A stretch of DNA of 64,000 nucleotides, from contig CM027383.1 in assembly GCA_015680905.1 (NCBI GenBank), forward strand, positions 34,904,501-34,968,500. The letters run 5' to 3'. Each line of letters begins with the position of its first letter. The stretch's first letter is position 1. Below are positions 25,237 through 37,145 of this stretch, in pieces. The notes beneath the pieces were generated by a model. The model did not search any database. It had not been told where the DNA came from and saw only the letters and a list, made by a program, of their open reading frames with translations. A program made the position numbers and the translations under genes. Source of the stretch: Coptis chinensis. Lineage: Eukaryota; Streptophyta; Magnoliopsida; Ranunculales; Ranunculaceae.

Positions 25237-26768
25237 TGATAAGTGCTCAAAAAGTGCAATTCAACCTTCGATTATGCCTCTTGTTTAGCCATCTTAGTGG
25301 ACTAATAGTGTTTGTAAGTTATGTTTTAAGATTCTATAGGTGAAAAAGAGAGTTTTGTAGAATACTAGAGAAAAATGGGTAAAATAGAGCAATTCGGAGC
25401 ATTAAGGATCACATGGGAAGCCCGAGAACAATCATGGAGAAGGCCAAGGAATTGAAGCTATTAAAGATGCGACTTGGACCTATTTTAAAGCCTATTTGGA
25501 AGCCCAAGGCCAAAGGATTCGTTGCTTGGACCAAAGCCCACAAAAGAGGATAAAAGGATAGAGCAGAAGAGACAAAATAGGCTTACGCGTCTGGGATGCA
25601 TGGATCGAGCGTCCAGACGCATTGATCAAGTCTGGGACACATGAATAGTGCATCCAGATGCATGAATCGACATTGTAGCTAATTCCTTCTCAGTTTTAAA
25701 GACGAAGTTGGACTCTGGAAGAAGTCTATTTGTATTAGGAAACAAATGACGGTTTGGAATGCTTCTAGAGCTCGTTGTAACCCCTATAAATAGAGGACAT
25801 AAGTGCCTCATGTAATTTGCCAATTCACTTATAATCTTGTCTCCAAAACTTGAGGCAGAGAGAGATTAATAATAAAAGATCGGTTTTAACTAGCTGAGTC
25901 TTAATAAATTAGTCTTTCTAGTCTTATGTTCTTCGACTCTTCTTCTTCTCGTTCTTCGTGTTCTTCCTTCTATATGGAAGGCAAATCTTCTCCTTCAAGG
26001 GAGGAGATGAAGCCGGTGCTTAAGGTTTAATGATTCTTCTGGTTCATGGTGTTCTTCAACCAGGTTAGTTCTTTATGTTTTTAGTTATTAGTTTCATTGC
26101 CCAGACTAGGGGATGGAATTATAGATTAAGGTTTTTATTTATTGCAATTGAATATAATGCTAGAATAGAGTTTTATTTATTGTAATTGAATATTATACTA
26201 TTATTCTCTACTTTTCTTCTAGTTGTGTAGTGTTTTAGAGTAAGGGAAGTATTCCTTGTTTTGCCTTAGAGGGTGATTCATTGAATAGTTGCCCAAGCTC
26301 ACATAAAAGGAAAGAAGATACTAGTAACATGATCATAGGAATAACCTAAAGTTGAGTTAATTGTTTAACGATGTTTCACCCAAAGAGGGCATCGGCACTC
26401 GCTCGATTGCCCGATTGTAGTCTACTTGGAGAACAACATGAAGCAAAAGGTCATTGAATCAAAAGCATTGGTGGATTTGAATCTCTTGAATCTATCTCTC
26501 TTATATTCTCTCCCCATTTCCAATTCTTAGCTTTAGTATAAGTTTACTTAGTTTAGTTTAGTTTAGCATTAGAATCTACTATATCTATAATCATAGTTTT
26601 TAATCCCTCAAACCCCCTTTCCAGTCCTGTCCTTCATATAAACATACACTTAAAAGTGGAACGATACCCTACTCATCCTTTACTTATTGAGGGATAATTA
26701 GGTTTTGATACACTTCTATTTGTTCAACGACAATCATCCATCTACACACACAAAAGGAGTGAGTGTCA
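25237..26768 (+). repeat. 5' LTR of the 25.2-34.0 kb Gypsy element
   Basis: Starts TGATAAGTGCTC and ends GAGTGTCA. A TATA-like CCTATAAATAGAGG lies near 25783, as expected of an LTR promoter. Confidence 0.85.
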
Positions 26769-27311
26769 ACTGGCGCCGCTGCCGGTTTAAGTTGTTTATG
26801 TTTAATGTTTTCTTTCAAGATTAGAACTTTGGATTTTGAGGTAATTTTAGCCGTATCATCCATCCTTTTAAGAAAGAAAGAAGCTTGAAGGACATCTTGA
26901 AGACAAGATCTACCATCCAGGTTAGTCGAATCTTCATTCTTTTTATTTCATTCTTAGTATAGTTGTATAATAGTTTAGTTTTATTGCTTTCTAGTATAAT
27001 TGCATTTAGGATCTTTTCAACAATTGAAGTTGTAAGCCAACACAGCGAAACATCAAACTCTAGTGTTTCTTGTCTGAATCTTGACAAACGGACTATCGTC
27101 TGTGAGCCGTGGTACTTAAGCAATCCAAGTGATTCACCATAATCCTAGAAGAGACAGCTTTAGACAACGGGCGAGATACTAGCTGCAAAGCCCAACCAAG
27201 TTGAAGAAAAGTAGTTTTGCATATTAGTATAATTTAGAATAGTTGTATATTAGTTTAATTGCATTCAAGCATAGTAGGATAGTTTTTCGTCATTTTTGCA
27301 TTTTCTAGTGT

Positions 27312-28454
27312 ATGCCCCGTCGTCCATATCATCGTCCGGTAAGAACACAACAGTGGACAAGGTTTAACAACCAACTCACAAGAATACTAGACGAGATTAA
27401 AACAATGGCCGCAAGCAATGATGGAGGTGTTATGAACCTGAATAATCCTAAAGCTATCCCACCCATGCAAGCACAATAGAGGAAGAAGCTGAGCGATTTC
27501 TATTCGCCAATCATTGGAGACCCACCCAAAGATATTATTTTTTTCTAGAGAGGCGCGAAGCTAACCAGGTTTGAACTTAGAGCATCGGTAATCTCTATGT
27601 TTCCAAAGTTCAATGGTTTAGATAATGTTCAGCCTTATGTTCACATGAACAAATTTCTATCAGTCCTCAAAACATTCAAGAACCGTAATATCGGGGATGA
27701 AAGTATCAAGTTAATTCTTTTCCACTCTCACTCGAAGGTAGAGCATCCGAATGGTTAACCTTAACCGCATACCGATCAATTCAATAAACAACCGGAGAAG
27801 TTGAGAACAAAGTTTATGAACAAGTTCTACCCACCCCGTAGAGGCGGATGCCATGCAGAAGCCATCAACAATTTCAAAGGGAAGGTGGCTGAAGAATATC
27901 ATCAAAGCTGAGAGAAATTCAATAATCTGCTAGTCTCATGTCCACATCATGGTTATGATAAGAGCACACTTGCTCATTTTTTCTATCGAGGACTCTCGAT
28001 GATGAACAAGAAGATGATACAATCAATGCACAAAGGCAAGTTTACATCGATGGATGGAGAGGAAGCTTACAACTATCTCGAGAATTTAGCTGAAGAAACA
28101 CAACAATGGACTACTAGCAACGAAGATGTCGCTAGCATGGAGGGGGAGCCAAAGTAATTTGGCTACCAAGCACATGAACAAGCAGATCAAGAACTGAAGT
28201 CTACATTGGCCAACCTGGCCACCAGCATTGAAGCTCTAAGTAAGAAATTCAACCAGTTCTCCATGAATCCCACCAAGATCAACAAGTCTCAAGCTAAATC
28301 TCTCCTAGTCATGCAAGCTAGCCAATACTGCGAAGTCTGTTCGGACACTTCTCATGCAACTCTAGAATGTCCTAGTTACTATCAACATGCATCAGTTGGA
28401 GAGTACAATATTAACTCATTTCAGAGGCCCAACCAAGGTAGTAATAACTTTTAA
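27312..28454 (+). pseudogene. Gag region of the second Gypsy element
   Basis: Begins MPRRPYHRPVRTQQW at 27312, continues through a retrotransposon-gag domain, and contains a CCHC knuckle CEVCSDTSHATLEC near 28330. Gag forms the virus-like particle in such elements. The region is broken in a few places. Confidence 0.7.
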
Positions 28455-28535
28455 GGCAATTATTGGAGACAGAACGTTGGACCCCCAGGTTTTCAAGATC
28501 AAAGTTATATTCCACAGACAAGTCAAGCTTCACAG

Positions 28536-29918
28536 TTGGTTCCTCAACAACAATTATACTCTCAGCAGAATTCCAATACAAGTGGAGAGTTAGTGCCTGA
28601 TCCTAGGAGAAATTATGCCGCACCTGTCAACCTGGAGAATGCTATTACTTTGCTATCACAGAAAAATCAGAAGTTTGAAAGTGTTCTAGAGATTCTTGCA
28701 CAGTCTCAGCTCAATCTCCAACAATCTCAGGCAAGTCACTGTTCTAGAATGGAGTCTCTAGAGGCTAAGGTTGACCAACTCACTACTATTTTGTCTATAA
28801 AGAGACAAGCCACTCAACCTAGCTTATTGGAACCAATATTGAGGAGTGAAGATGTATGCCACATTGGGACAACTTCTAGTACTGATCACCTCCATGATCA
28901 TGTCAGCTCAGTTACTACTTTCAGATCAGGATTGAAGATAGACAACAAGGTTGACTCATCTGCTCATGATGACATTGCTACAGAGCAATCAGTCAAGATT
29001 TCAAATGAAGTTCAAAAGGAAGTGGGAGAAATCCTTTCAACTCCTATTTATCAAGATAACCAAGACAAGATATGCAAAAATGCCAAAGAGGAAGAAGAGC
29101 AGACACATGTTGATGTATTTGTACCGAAGGAACCTTTTCCTATGTTTTTTGCTCAAAGCAAAAAAGACAAGCAATTTTTAGAGATGAAGGAGGCATTTGA
29201 GAAAGATAACATCAATATCCCCTTTCTCAAAGCGATCAAGCAGTTGCCATCATATGCCAAATTCTTGAAGGATCCATGCAACATAAAAGAAAGTACTCAT
29301 GTTCCAAAGCGAGCATTTCTAGTTTGGACAAACAACATCCGTTATCCATCGCCAAGCTCGGTCAAGCTCAAAGATCCGGGAAGTCCTACAATATCATGCA
29401 AGATAGGAGAAAAATTCACAGGTAATGCTCTTTTAGACCTTGGTGCTAGTGTTAATCTCTTGCCATATCATGTGTACCAAGCGTTGGGCCTGGAGAACCT
29501 AAAGCCTACAAAAGTCAAATTGAAGTTGGCTGACCGTTCTACAAAGATTCCCAGAGGCATAGTTCAGGATGTTCTTGTTCAAGTAGCCGATTTCTACTAT
29601 CCAGTGGATTTCATTGTGATAGACACCCAGGAGACCTTTGATAAAATTCCAATCATTCTAGGCCGACCTTTCCTCGCTACCGCAAAAGCTTTGATAAATT
29701 GTCACAATGGTGAAATGAAGATCAACTTTGGTAAGATGTCCATGGACATAAATATCTTTCACCTGTTGCATAAGGATTGTGATGACGCTGAAGGTGAAGA
29801 GGTGTACTTCCTTGATAGCATGATACAAGAATCCTTCCATTCGAAGATACAATTGAGAGTGCTCAATCTACAGAAAACTGTGATGAACCTGAGAACCCCA
29901 CCACGGAGGCCCTGCTAG
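28536..29918 (+). CDS. Gypsy aspartic protease region, open frame
   Basis: A 460-residue frame holds a glutamine-rich linker, a coiled-coil-prone stretch, then a retropepsin fold with DLGASVNLLP (about residues 302-311; active-site aspartate), ADFYYPVDFIVID and IIGRPF-like ILGRPFLATA (about residues 376-385). It would cleave gag in the particle. A retroelement protease frame this long without any following reverse transcriptase is typical of gag-protease-only derivatives. It belongs to a fossil element; activity is unknown. Confidence 0.75.
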   Translation: MVPQQQLYSQQNSNTSGELVPDPRRNYAAPVNLENAITLLSQKNQKFESVLEILAQSQLNLQQSQASHCSRMESLEAKVDQLTTILSIKRQATQPSLLEPILRSEDVCHIGTTSSTDHLHDHVSSVTTFRSGLKIDNKVDSSAHDDIATEQSVKISNEVQKEVGEILSTPIYQDNQDKICKNAKEEEEQTHVDVFVPKEPFPMFFAQSKKDKQFLEMKEAFEKDNINIPFLKAIKQLPSYAKFLKDPCNIKESTHVPKRAFLVWTNNIRYPSPSSVKLKDPGSPTISCKIGEKFTGNALLDLGASVNLLPYHVYQALGLENLKPTKVKLKLADRSTKIPRGIVQDVLVQVADFYYPVDFIVIDTQETFDKIPIILGRPFLATAKALINCHNGEMKINFGKMSMDINIFHLLHKDCDDAEGEEVYFLDSMIQESFHSKIQLRVLNLQKTVMNLRTPPRRPC

Positions 29919-29920
29919 CC

Positions 29921-30523
29921 ATGTTCTTGGAATCTCGGCAGAAAATTCAGAATTTAAGTGAGCAGAATGGAAAATTGACAGAGAGAGTATCATATCTTGA
30001 TAAGATGAACTCTACATTTAAGGATGAACAACAGACTTCTACCCAGAAAAATCAGTTGCTAGAGAATCAGCTTAAAGAAGTTTTGGAAAAACAACAAAAT
30101 CTAGAAACTAAAATGAGTCTTCTGAAGCAGAAAGTGAACCATATTGATAAGAAGAATTGCACTGCTGAAGCTTCTTCTACACCATCATTGTCTGAACGAG
30201 AGAAGTATGTGAATCAGTCTACCGCCCACCTTAAGCGCAGTCAGCCAGTCATCCATTATCATTACTGTGGTGGTAAATGGCACATCAGATACTATTATCC
30301 TGTTAGAAAGAAAGATTTTTGTCAATCTTCTACACAGAGGAACCACAAGGCCTATCACACAATCATCAGACCTGAAATAGTTCAAGGTAGAGAAGCAACT
30401 TCACCAGCAATCTTTCCAGCATATCAAGGAGTATTTTTGACAACCCACAAGGTGAGACCTCCTCGTCCTCCAAACATTCGTCAGATTTGGGTAAGAAAAT
30501 CTGATCTCCTCACTCCAAATTGA
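29921..30523 (+). CDS. Extra coiled-coil frame behind the protease
   Basis: A 200-residue frame begins two bases after the protease stop. Residues 5-95 are heptad-rich (KNQLLENQLKEVLEKQQNL), predicting a long coiled coil. About residues 105-130 hold HYHYCGGKWHIRYYYP, which resembles a degenerate 'CHYCGxxGHIRPYC' zinc knuckle. The tail PPRPPNIRQIWVRKSDL resembles linker peptides in plant retroelements. Its role is unknown; it may derive from a second gag-like source. The short spacing suggests it was translated with, or after, the protease frame. Confidence 0.5.
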   Translation: MFLESRQKIQNLSEQNGKLTERVSYLDKMNSTFKDEQQTSTQKNQLLENQLKEVLEKQQNLETKMSLLKQKVNHIDKKNCTAEASSTPSLSEREKYVNQSTAHLKRSQPVIHYHYCGGKWHIRYYYPVRKKDFCQSSTQRNHKAYHTIIRPEIVQGREATSPAIFPAYQGVFLTTHKVRPPRPPNIRQIWVRKSDLLTPN

Positions 30524-31504
30524 TAATACATTACATCTTGGGGATCTAACGTAAAAAGACCTAAAAATTCGGCATCAATGGTAATATCCTACCTTTTTCT
30601 CATCCATTTCATTTACTTCTTTATACATTGAGGTCAATGCATGCATAATTAAGGGGAGGGTGTACTTGAGAAATGAATTTTGAAAATTAGTTTTCAAAAA
30701 CTAAAATATTTTTTTTTCTATATCAGCAGCATGAGAAAAATGAATTTTAATGATGAGTCTGGGATATAGATTATATACTGCTTAGTGTTGAGTTTGATAG
30801 ATAGTTGATATTATTGATTTCATTACCGCTTAGACTATTTATTATGCTCGGACATAGTTTTTGTTAATAGAATTCTTTATCAAGGCACCACCATAGTACT
30901 TGGTCAGTTTTGTATACTTTTGCTAGAAGAGAGATTTAAACCCTTAGTAAACTGGAAGTAGAATTTTTAGACTTAACCCGTAAGACTTGAGCTTTATACC
31001 CATTCTTTGGAGAGTTCTTACAAAAAATCCGAATCTTAGTGACTCAACATCTTTCAGTTCTTTATGTCGTTGTAATATAGTCTCATTATTTGTTGATTTG
31101 GTTAATCACGAAGTGACATCAACTGGGGAGATAGCCATTAGGTCTTGTAGTCTATTCAAAACAGAGTATCATACTGATAAGTCAAGTAGTGAACCCATTC
31201 AGCCTTTATCCCACCTAGTAGGACCATCATATTAAACCCTTTTGAGCCTTACAATAAGTCATTTTCTTCCAAAACCCTTTATCCTTTACCCAACTCCAGA
31301 CAAGGAGTACAGCCAAAATCTTTATCAACCATACCCATATGTTTCTGAGAATATGAGGGGCACAAGGAGGAAGAAAGACCACAAAAGGAAGATTACAAGG
31401 AAATGTCAGAGAGATACAATGAAGACCATCATTATGTTCAAAGTGAAAGAAGCTAGTGGAAAACAAGCATATCTAGTACTAATCAAGGATATACCACTAC
31501 TCTT

Positions 31505-31505
<1 letters not shown>

Positions 31506-31542
<37 letters not shown>
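31506..31542. repeat. A homopolymer of about 37 bp
   Basis: Uninterrupted A-run within the interior of the second Gypsy element, possibly the tail of a retroposed segment. No flanking duplication was checked. Confidence 0.8.
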
Positions 31543-31546
<4 letters not shown>

Positions 31547-32428
31547 ATAGAATGGATGGAAAAGCTAAGACAAAGGAAGAATTTTCTCTGCAATACAGAA
31601 TTTGAAGAAATCTTCCAAAGAAAGAAGCAAAACCCTTAGTGTTTTTCAGAAACAACCTTATAATCCTTTTTACCTTTTCTTCATAAACCAATACCCAAGC
31701 CAAGTTACAACCCATGACTTATCACTACAATATGGTACGAAGTCTAGAATAGGTGAGAGGATGCTAAAGTGAAGGACCCGACACTTCATATGTGATTGAC
31801 ATTCTTTCCATGAGACTACTTTCATTCAGAAGTCTGTTTTTCAAGGTAGTATGTGGGATGTTCGTATGCATTATTCTTTTCCCCACATACATGAGGTAAA
31901 ATAATATACCATCTTCTGAGAAATTCTTTGTTGAGAGTATGACCGGTGAGGATTGAAAGTCGAGATTATCTATCTAAAGGTAAACTAGGGATTCCGTTTC
32001 TTGGATAGGAGAGTATAAGAGATTGACTAAGTACAAACATAAGCCTTGATTGAGAATTTTGTCAATTTTTACTATCTCCCATCATAATCTATGAGTCTTT
32101 GCAGCAATGCAGTTAGCAATGAATACCGTTTGTTGGAGTAAGCACTAAGTGGGTAAGGAATTTCTCTCTCTGAAAAATACTATCATTCTTGAACATGCTA
32201 TTGATTGATTTTGTGGGTATATCACCTGAAAACCCTCACGAGACTATAACTCGTCTTTTTTGGGGAACTTAAAGGTTTAAAGCCTTGTTACATATGGTAA
32301 ATGCAATCGCGATGCCTGCGAAAGTGAGTTAGGATTTTATTTTTGTTATTAGGATGTTATTTTGATCACTTATCTATTTTTTTTTATCTTATTTGCTAAT
32401 AGACTAGCAAAAGGCTAGTTGGGAGTTG

Positions 32429-33960
32429 TGATAAGTGCTCAAAAAGTGCAATTCAACCCTCGATTATGCCTCTTGTTTAGTCATCTTAGTGGACTAATAG
32501 TGTTTGTAGGTTATGTTTTAAGATTCTACAGGTGAAAAAAAGAGTTTTGTAGAATATTAGAGAAAAATGGGTAAAATAGAGCAATTCGGAGCATTAAGGA
32601 TCACATGGGAAGCCCGAGAACAATCATGGAGAAGGCCAAGGAATTGAAGCTATTAAAGATGCGACTTGGACCTATTTTAAAGCCTATTTGGAAGCCCTAG
32701 GCCAAAGGATTCGTTGCTTGGACCAAATCCCACAAAAGAGGATAAAAAGATAGAGCAGAAGAGACAAAATAGGCTTACACGTCTGGGACGCATGGATCGA
32801 GCGTCCAGACACATTAATCAAGTCTGGGATGCATGAATAGTGCATCCAGATGCATGAATCGACACTATAGCCAATTCCTTCTCAGTTTTAAAGACAAAGT
32901 TGGACTCTGGAAGAAGTCTATTTGTATTAGGAAACAAATGACGGTTTGGAATGCTTCTAGAGCTTATTGTAACCCCTATAAATAGAGGACCTAAGTGCCT
33001 CATGTAATTTGCCAATTCACTTATAATCTTGTCTCCAAAACTTGAGGCAGAGAGAGATTAATAATAAAAGATCGGTTTTAACTAGTTGAGTCTTAATAAA
33101 TTAGTCTTTCTAGTCTTATGTTCTTCGACTCTTTTTCTTCTCGTTCTTCGTGTTCTTCCTTCTATATGGAAGGCTAATCTTCTCCTTCAAGGGAGGAGAT
33201 GAAGCCGGTGCTTAAGGTTTAATGATTCTTCTGGTTCATGGTGTTCTTCAATCAGGTTAGTTCTTTATGTTTTTAGTTATTAGTTCTATTGCCCAGACCA
33301 GGGGATGGAAGTATAGATTAAGGTTTTTATTTATTGCAATTGAATATAATGCTAGAATAGAGTTTTATTTATTGTAATTGAATATTATACTATTATTCTC
33401 TACTTTTCTTCTAGTTGTGTAGTGTTTTAGAGTAAGGGAAGTATTCCTTGTGTTTGCCTTAGAGGGTGATTCATTGAATAGCTGCCCAAGCTCACATAAA
33501 AGGAAAGAAGATACTAGTAACATGATCATAGGAACAACCTGAAGTAGAGTTAATTGTTTAACGATGTTTCACCCAAAGAGGGCATCGGCACTCACTCGAT
33601 TGCCCGATTGTAATCTACTTGGAGAACAACATGAAGCAAAAGATCATTAAATCAAAAGCATTGGTGGATTTGAATCTCTTGAATCTATCTCTCTTATATT
33701 CTCTCCCTATTTCCAATTCTTAGCTTTAGTATAAGTTTACTTAGTTTAGTTTAGTTTAGCATTAGAATCTACTATATCTATAATCATAGTTTTTAATCCC
33801 TCAAACCCCCTTTCCAGTCATGTCCTTCATATAAACATACACTTAAAAGTGGAACGATACCCTACTCATCCTTTACTTATTGAGGGATAATTAGGTTTTG
33901 ATACGTTTCTATTTGTTCAATGACAATCATCCATCTACACACACAAAAGGAGTAAGTGTC
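32429..33960 (+). repeat. 3' LTR of the 25.2-34.0 kb Gypsy element
   Basis: Same length and start as the 5' LTR. The terminal ~50 bp is repeated once more at 33966-34014. Confidence 0.85.
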
Positions 33961-34014
33961 GTGGGCTTCAATGACAATCATCCATCTACACACACAAAAA
34001 AGGAGTAAGTGTCA

Positions 34015-34760
34015 GAGAGAAAGGAATTAAGATTCAGAAACTAGTCCTCAACATATATGTTGGTCAATCTGGTGATCACTAGAGCCGTTAGGGTAACTCT
34101 ATAAACCCACTTTTACACACTACTAATTTCATATCTTCACATCTTCATTGAACCTAACCCCATTTTATTTTTTTTTGGGTGTTAAACAATTGATAGTTTT
34201 GGTTTTGATGATTGTTTTGTGATAGGTATCTAGTTTTAAGAAATGGGTATTGACTTTTTTTTTTTTTTTTTTGGTATTGTCTATATCTCTACTGGTTATT
34301 GTTTTGCTTAAAAAATGGGTTTGTATTAAGCTTTTGCTGTCTTCCGAACTCTATAGCTTTATTAGTGTTTCTGCTATGTTCTAAAGACAAATTCGCTTCA
34401 TTTACCTTATTCCTCCCCTTTCCAAATCACTTTATTGTTTTTTGGTTCACACTGAATTCAGTGATTTTTCATATTCTTACATTTTCTTTTGTGTCGTATT
34501 CATGTTCCACTATTTCGACATTGTAATGTAGGGTTTGAGGCAATGTATTTGCACTAATTATTTCCATATCTTATTGATTGATTAACAAGGACAAGCTAGC
34601 AACTCATAGTTTAATGATTTGTGTGCCTATGAGGAAATAAGATAAAAAATAACACCATCTGTCGGGACTGATAGGATTTAAATCCATGTTGATTTTTTTG
34701 CAATTCTGAGGCACTTGTAATGAAATTAAACTAGTATTTGCCTTTTTTTAGTTATGTAAT
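34015..34760. other. No gene recognised
   Basis: T-rich, low-complexity DNA. It was continuous with 39127 onward before the solo LTR at 34761-39126 inserted. It holds one copy of a ~95-bp repeat (34613-34710). Confidence 0.5.
34613..34710 (+). repeat. Diverged ~95-bp repeat; partners at 39233 and 39494
   Basis: All three copies share 'GTGCC(T/C)ATGA(G/A)GA', then 'AACACCATCT', then 'GGGACTGAT' or 'AGGACTGAT', then 'CAATTCT/TCGAGGC'. Partners are 39233-39328 and 39494-39583. With the solo LTR (4366 bp plus duplication) subtracted the spacing is about 250 and 261 bp, so this was a loose tandem array of about 255-bp period. Confidence 0.6.
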
Positions 34761-35994
34761 TGATCGAGTGCAAATGATTGGTTAATGCCAATATCGTTGT
34801 AAATGGCACTTAAAATCAATAATTTCATTTCATACTTAATATTTAATAAATATTATAGTGCTAAGTAGGGTCGTATCCCCAGAGACTACTTTAATTTCTA
34901 CTCTATTTAAAATGACTTATCAACTAGAACAATAAATTAATATTTCTTTGTAGTAAAATTTCTAATTAATGAAAACAAACTATAAAAATAATTGAGACTT
35001 AAACAATTATAACTAAAGACAAGGATTTCAAGGTTTCATCTATATAATTTATGCACAATTTTCTCGATTTAATTTATTTTATATAACTCAAATTAAACTA
35101 TGGCTAGATGCATTTAATTCGGAAAATCTATATTTAGAAATAAATATTAATGTAAAATGTAAACTTTAATTCTTCACCTTTTTAACATTCATTAAATTTA
35201 ATTTAACTATTGCATGGCAAAATAAATACCACTACTAAAAAAAAGACTTGTAATGACGGCTAAAAGCTGTCATGAAACAGGTTTAATGACATTTTTACGT
35301 TAAAGAAGCAACCGTCATTATAGAGCCCGTCATAAAAGTTTACAAAAACCGTCATTAAACTTATGATGGTTTTCGTAAAGCCGTTATGCACTTCAAAGAT
35401 TTTATGTCAAAAATATGGCTAAAACCGTCATAATAGACAAAAATAATATTGACTTTTACATGGTACCCGTCATTAATTTTAGTACAACCGTCATGATTTT
35501 CAGTAAAAACTTTCAAGAACCCTATTAATTTGTGATGGTTTTGGAAAAACCGTCATAAAAATATACATTTTCAGGAAAAAAAAATATTTCAAAAAAAATT
35601 ATACCCATAAAATTGCATAAATCATTTAGCATGTATACAATCAAACTCCACTGCAAAGTGCAAACAACATAACATAATCACACACAAACTAGCCATTTCT
35701 TGATCTAGTTTATAATCCATTCACAAAACATAGTCCATTACATTTAACCATTTCAAAAATTTACATACATTTAACCAAAAATACCCACAAAATGTCTCTA
35801 ACAAGAACGGTTTGCATGATTTGACTTTCTTTCATCCATCCTTGTTCAAACTTAACCTGCAAAAAATTGAAGTTGAAAAAAATAAGAAGAGCCTATCATT
35901 CATAGAAAACGACGAAAGGAAAAAAACATGACTTCTGACGAGACGAAATAAGTGATAACACTAACTCAAAAGGATTACAGAAAAAAGTGTACTT

Positions 35995-36150
35995 GCAAAC
36001 ATTCAAAATAGCTGAGAAGGTGACAACATTAGGTTTTATATTAAGTTCAGGCATTTTGTGGACAAATCCCCAGATCCACAATAGCTCCAGAGATTCTCCT
36101 TTTGCTTCTTCCTTCAAAGGATGCGCTTTTTCAGAGACTAACTGGTCAAA
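35995..36150 (-). pseudogene. Captured pentatricopeptide-repeat fragment
   Basis: The minus strand reads KMPELNIKPNVVTFSAILNVC, a classic PPR half-repeat; such helical repeats bind RNA in organelles. From memory, the phrase IKPNVVTFSAILN is close to a C-terminal repeat of GUN1-type proteins, but many PPR proteins share it. It is followed by a GTAC donor-like site. Only about 50 residues are present, so it is a gene fragment carried by the CACTA element. Confidence 0.6.
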
Positions 36151-36913
36151 CACATAACCCTGTCGCCATTGCTCTCCTTTCCTTCATTAGCAACTTGGAG
36201 AGCCATACAAACAGATGATTCATTCATTTTCATTCATTTAATAGTGAATTATCTTAACGGTACCTACCATAGTATTTAACTCTTGAACCATTAAACACAA
36301 ATAGAGAATCAAATTAACCTTGAAAACTACGGGAAAGTCAAAATTTTATAGCAAAACTAACTCAAAACTTGAATAAGAATGTCATACAAATAAAAATTTA
36401 CAGCAAGATAATAAATAAAATTGAGTACTTAAGAACTATATAACTAAAATTGAGTGGCTTAAGCACCTTACGAAACCCACTTTCACAACAAGATACATAA
36501 ACAACAGTACACAACACACTGTTTCCTATTAATGATTCTAATCTAGATATAAACTCACACATAATAATAAAGAGAATCAGAATACAAACACAGCCGCCAC
36601 CTTGCCCAGTGATTGACATATTCACTATTGTCATGACTAAGCCAACTGAGTTTGCCCTTACCCATTTATTACACCCTCAAAGTCTCAAACCCTAATAATT
36701 TGTAACACATCAATCAAACTATTGCTCACATTCGACAAACATTTTATTATATAATAACCACATTCCAAAAATTATAATGAATTTGAAATCCCCATTCAAG
36801 CAAAGATGTAGTTCATATCCAAAAACTATTAAGTTAACCAAAATGTACACAAATAAACGACCAACATCTACATAAAACAGTAGAACAGGAAAGAAATGAC
36901 ATTTACCACTGAC

Positions 36914-37145
36914 CTCTAGAAACAAATAACCAGCTTGAAGTTTGGCCATGTTGGCATTTCGAGGAACACCTGTCTTGAAAGCTTTCCAACACAAACAACA
37001 CCCAAAAAGCCAAACTTGAATATTTTAACACAAAATCTCGTATAGGGAAATAAAAGGTGTGTGAAACTGTACCGGCCGGTCTTCTGGATTGGCGACACAT
37101 TTGCAGATAGAACTGCTTGGTGAACGAATTGAAACTTTTGAAGCT
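36914..37145 (-). pseudogene. Captured exons of LL-diaminopimelate aminotransferase
   Basis: Minus-strand block 37145-37073 reads ASKVSIRSPSSSICKCVANP then EDRP. Block 36981-36914 reads AFKTGVPRNANMAKLQ then AGYLFLE. A GT...AG intron joins them in frame (donor G|GTACAG, acceptor GAAAG|CT), and the second block ends at a GAG|GTCAGT donor. The sequence parallels the plastid transit/N-terminal region of plant DapL/AGD2 (CKCVA...; ...NMSKLQAGYLFPE), the lysine-pathway enzyme that makes LL-diaminopimelate. The catalytic domain is absent. Capture by the CACTA with intron retained points to DNA-level acquisition. Confidence 0.75.

Larger units (their letters stand above)
25237..34014 (+). mobile_element. 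Second Gypsy (Tat/Athila-like) element, non-autonomous
   Basis: Two direct LTRs of exactly 1532 bp (25237-26768 and 32429-33960) bracket a 5.66-kb interior. Two bases after the first LTR is TGGCGCCGCTGCCGG, a tRNA-Asp-type primer-binding site (26771). The interior has gag, zinc knuckle, retropepsin and an extra coiled-coil frame but no reverse transcriptase or integrase. A second copy of the last ~50 bp of the LTR follows it (33966-34014). Flanks (GGGGG and GAGAG) do not make a clear duplication. I count about 47 LTR differences (about 3%), suggesting roughly 1.2 million years. The gag part is broken while the protease part reads openly. Confidence 0.85.
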
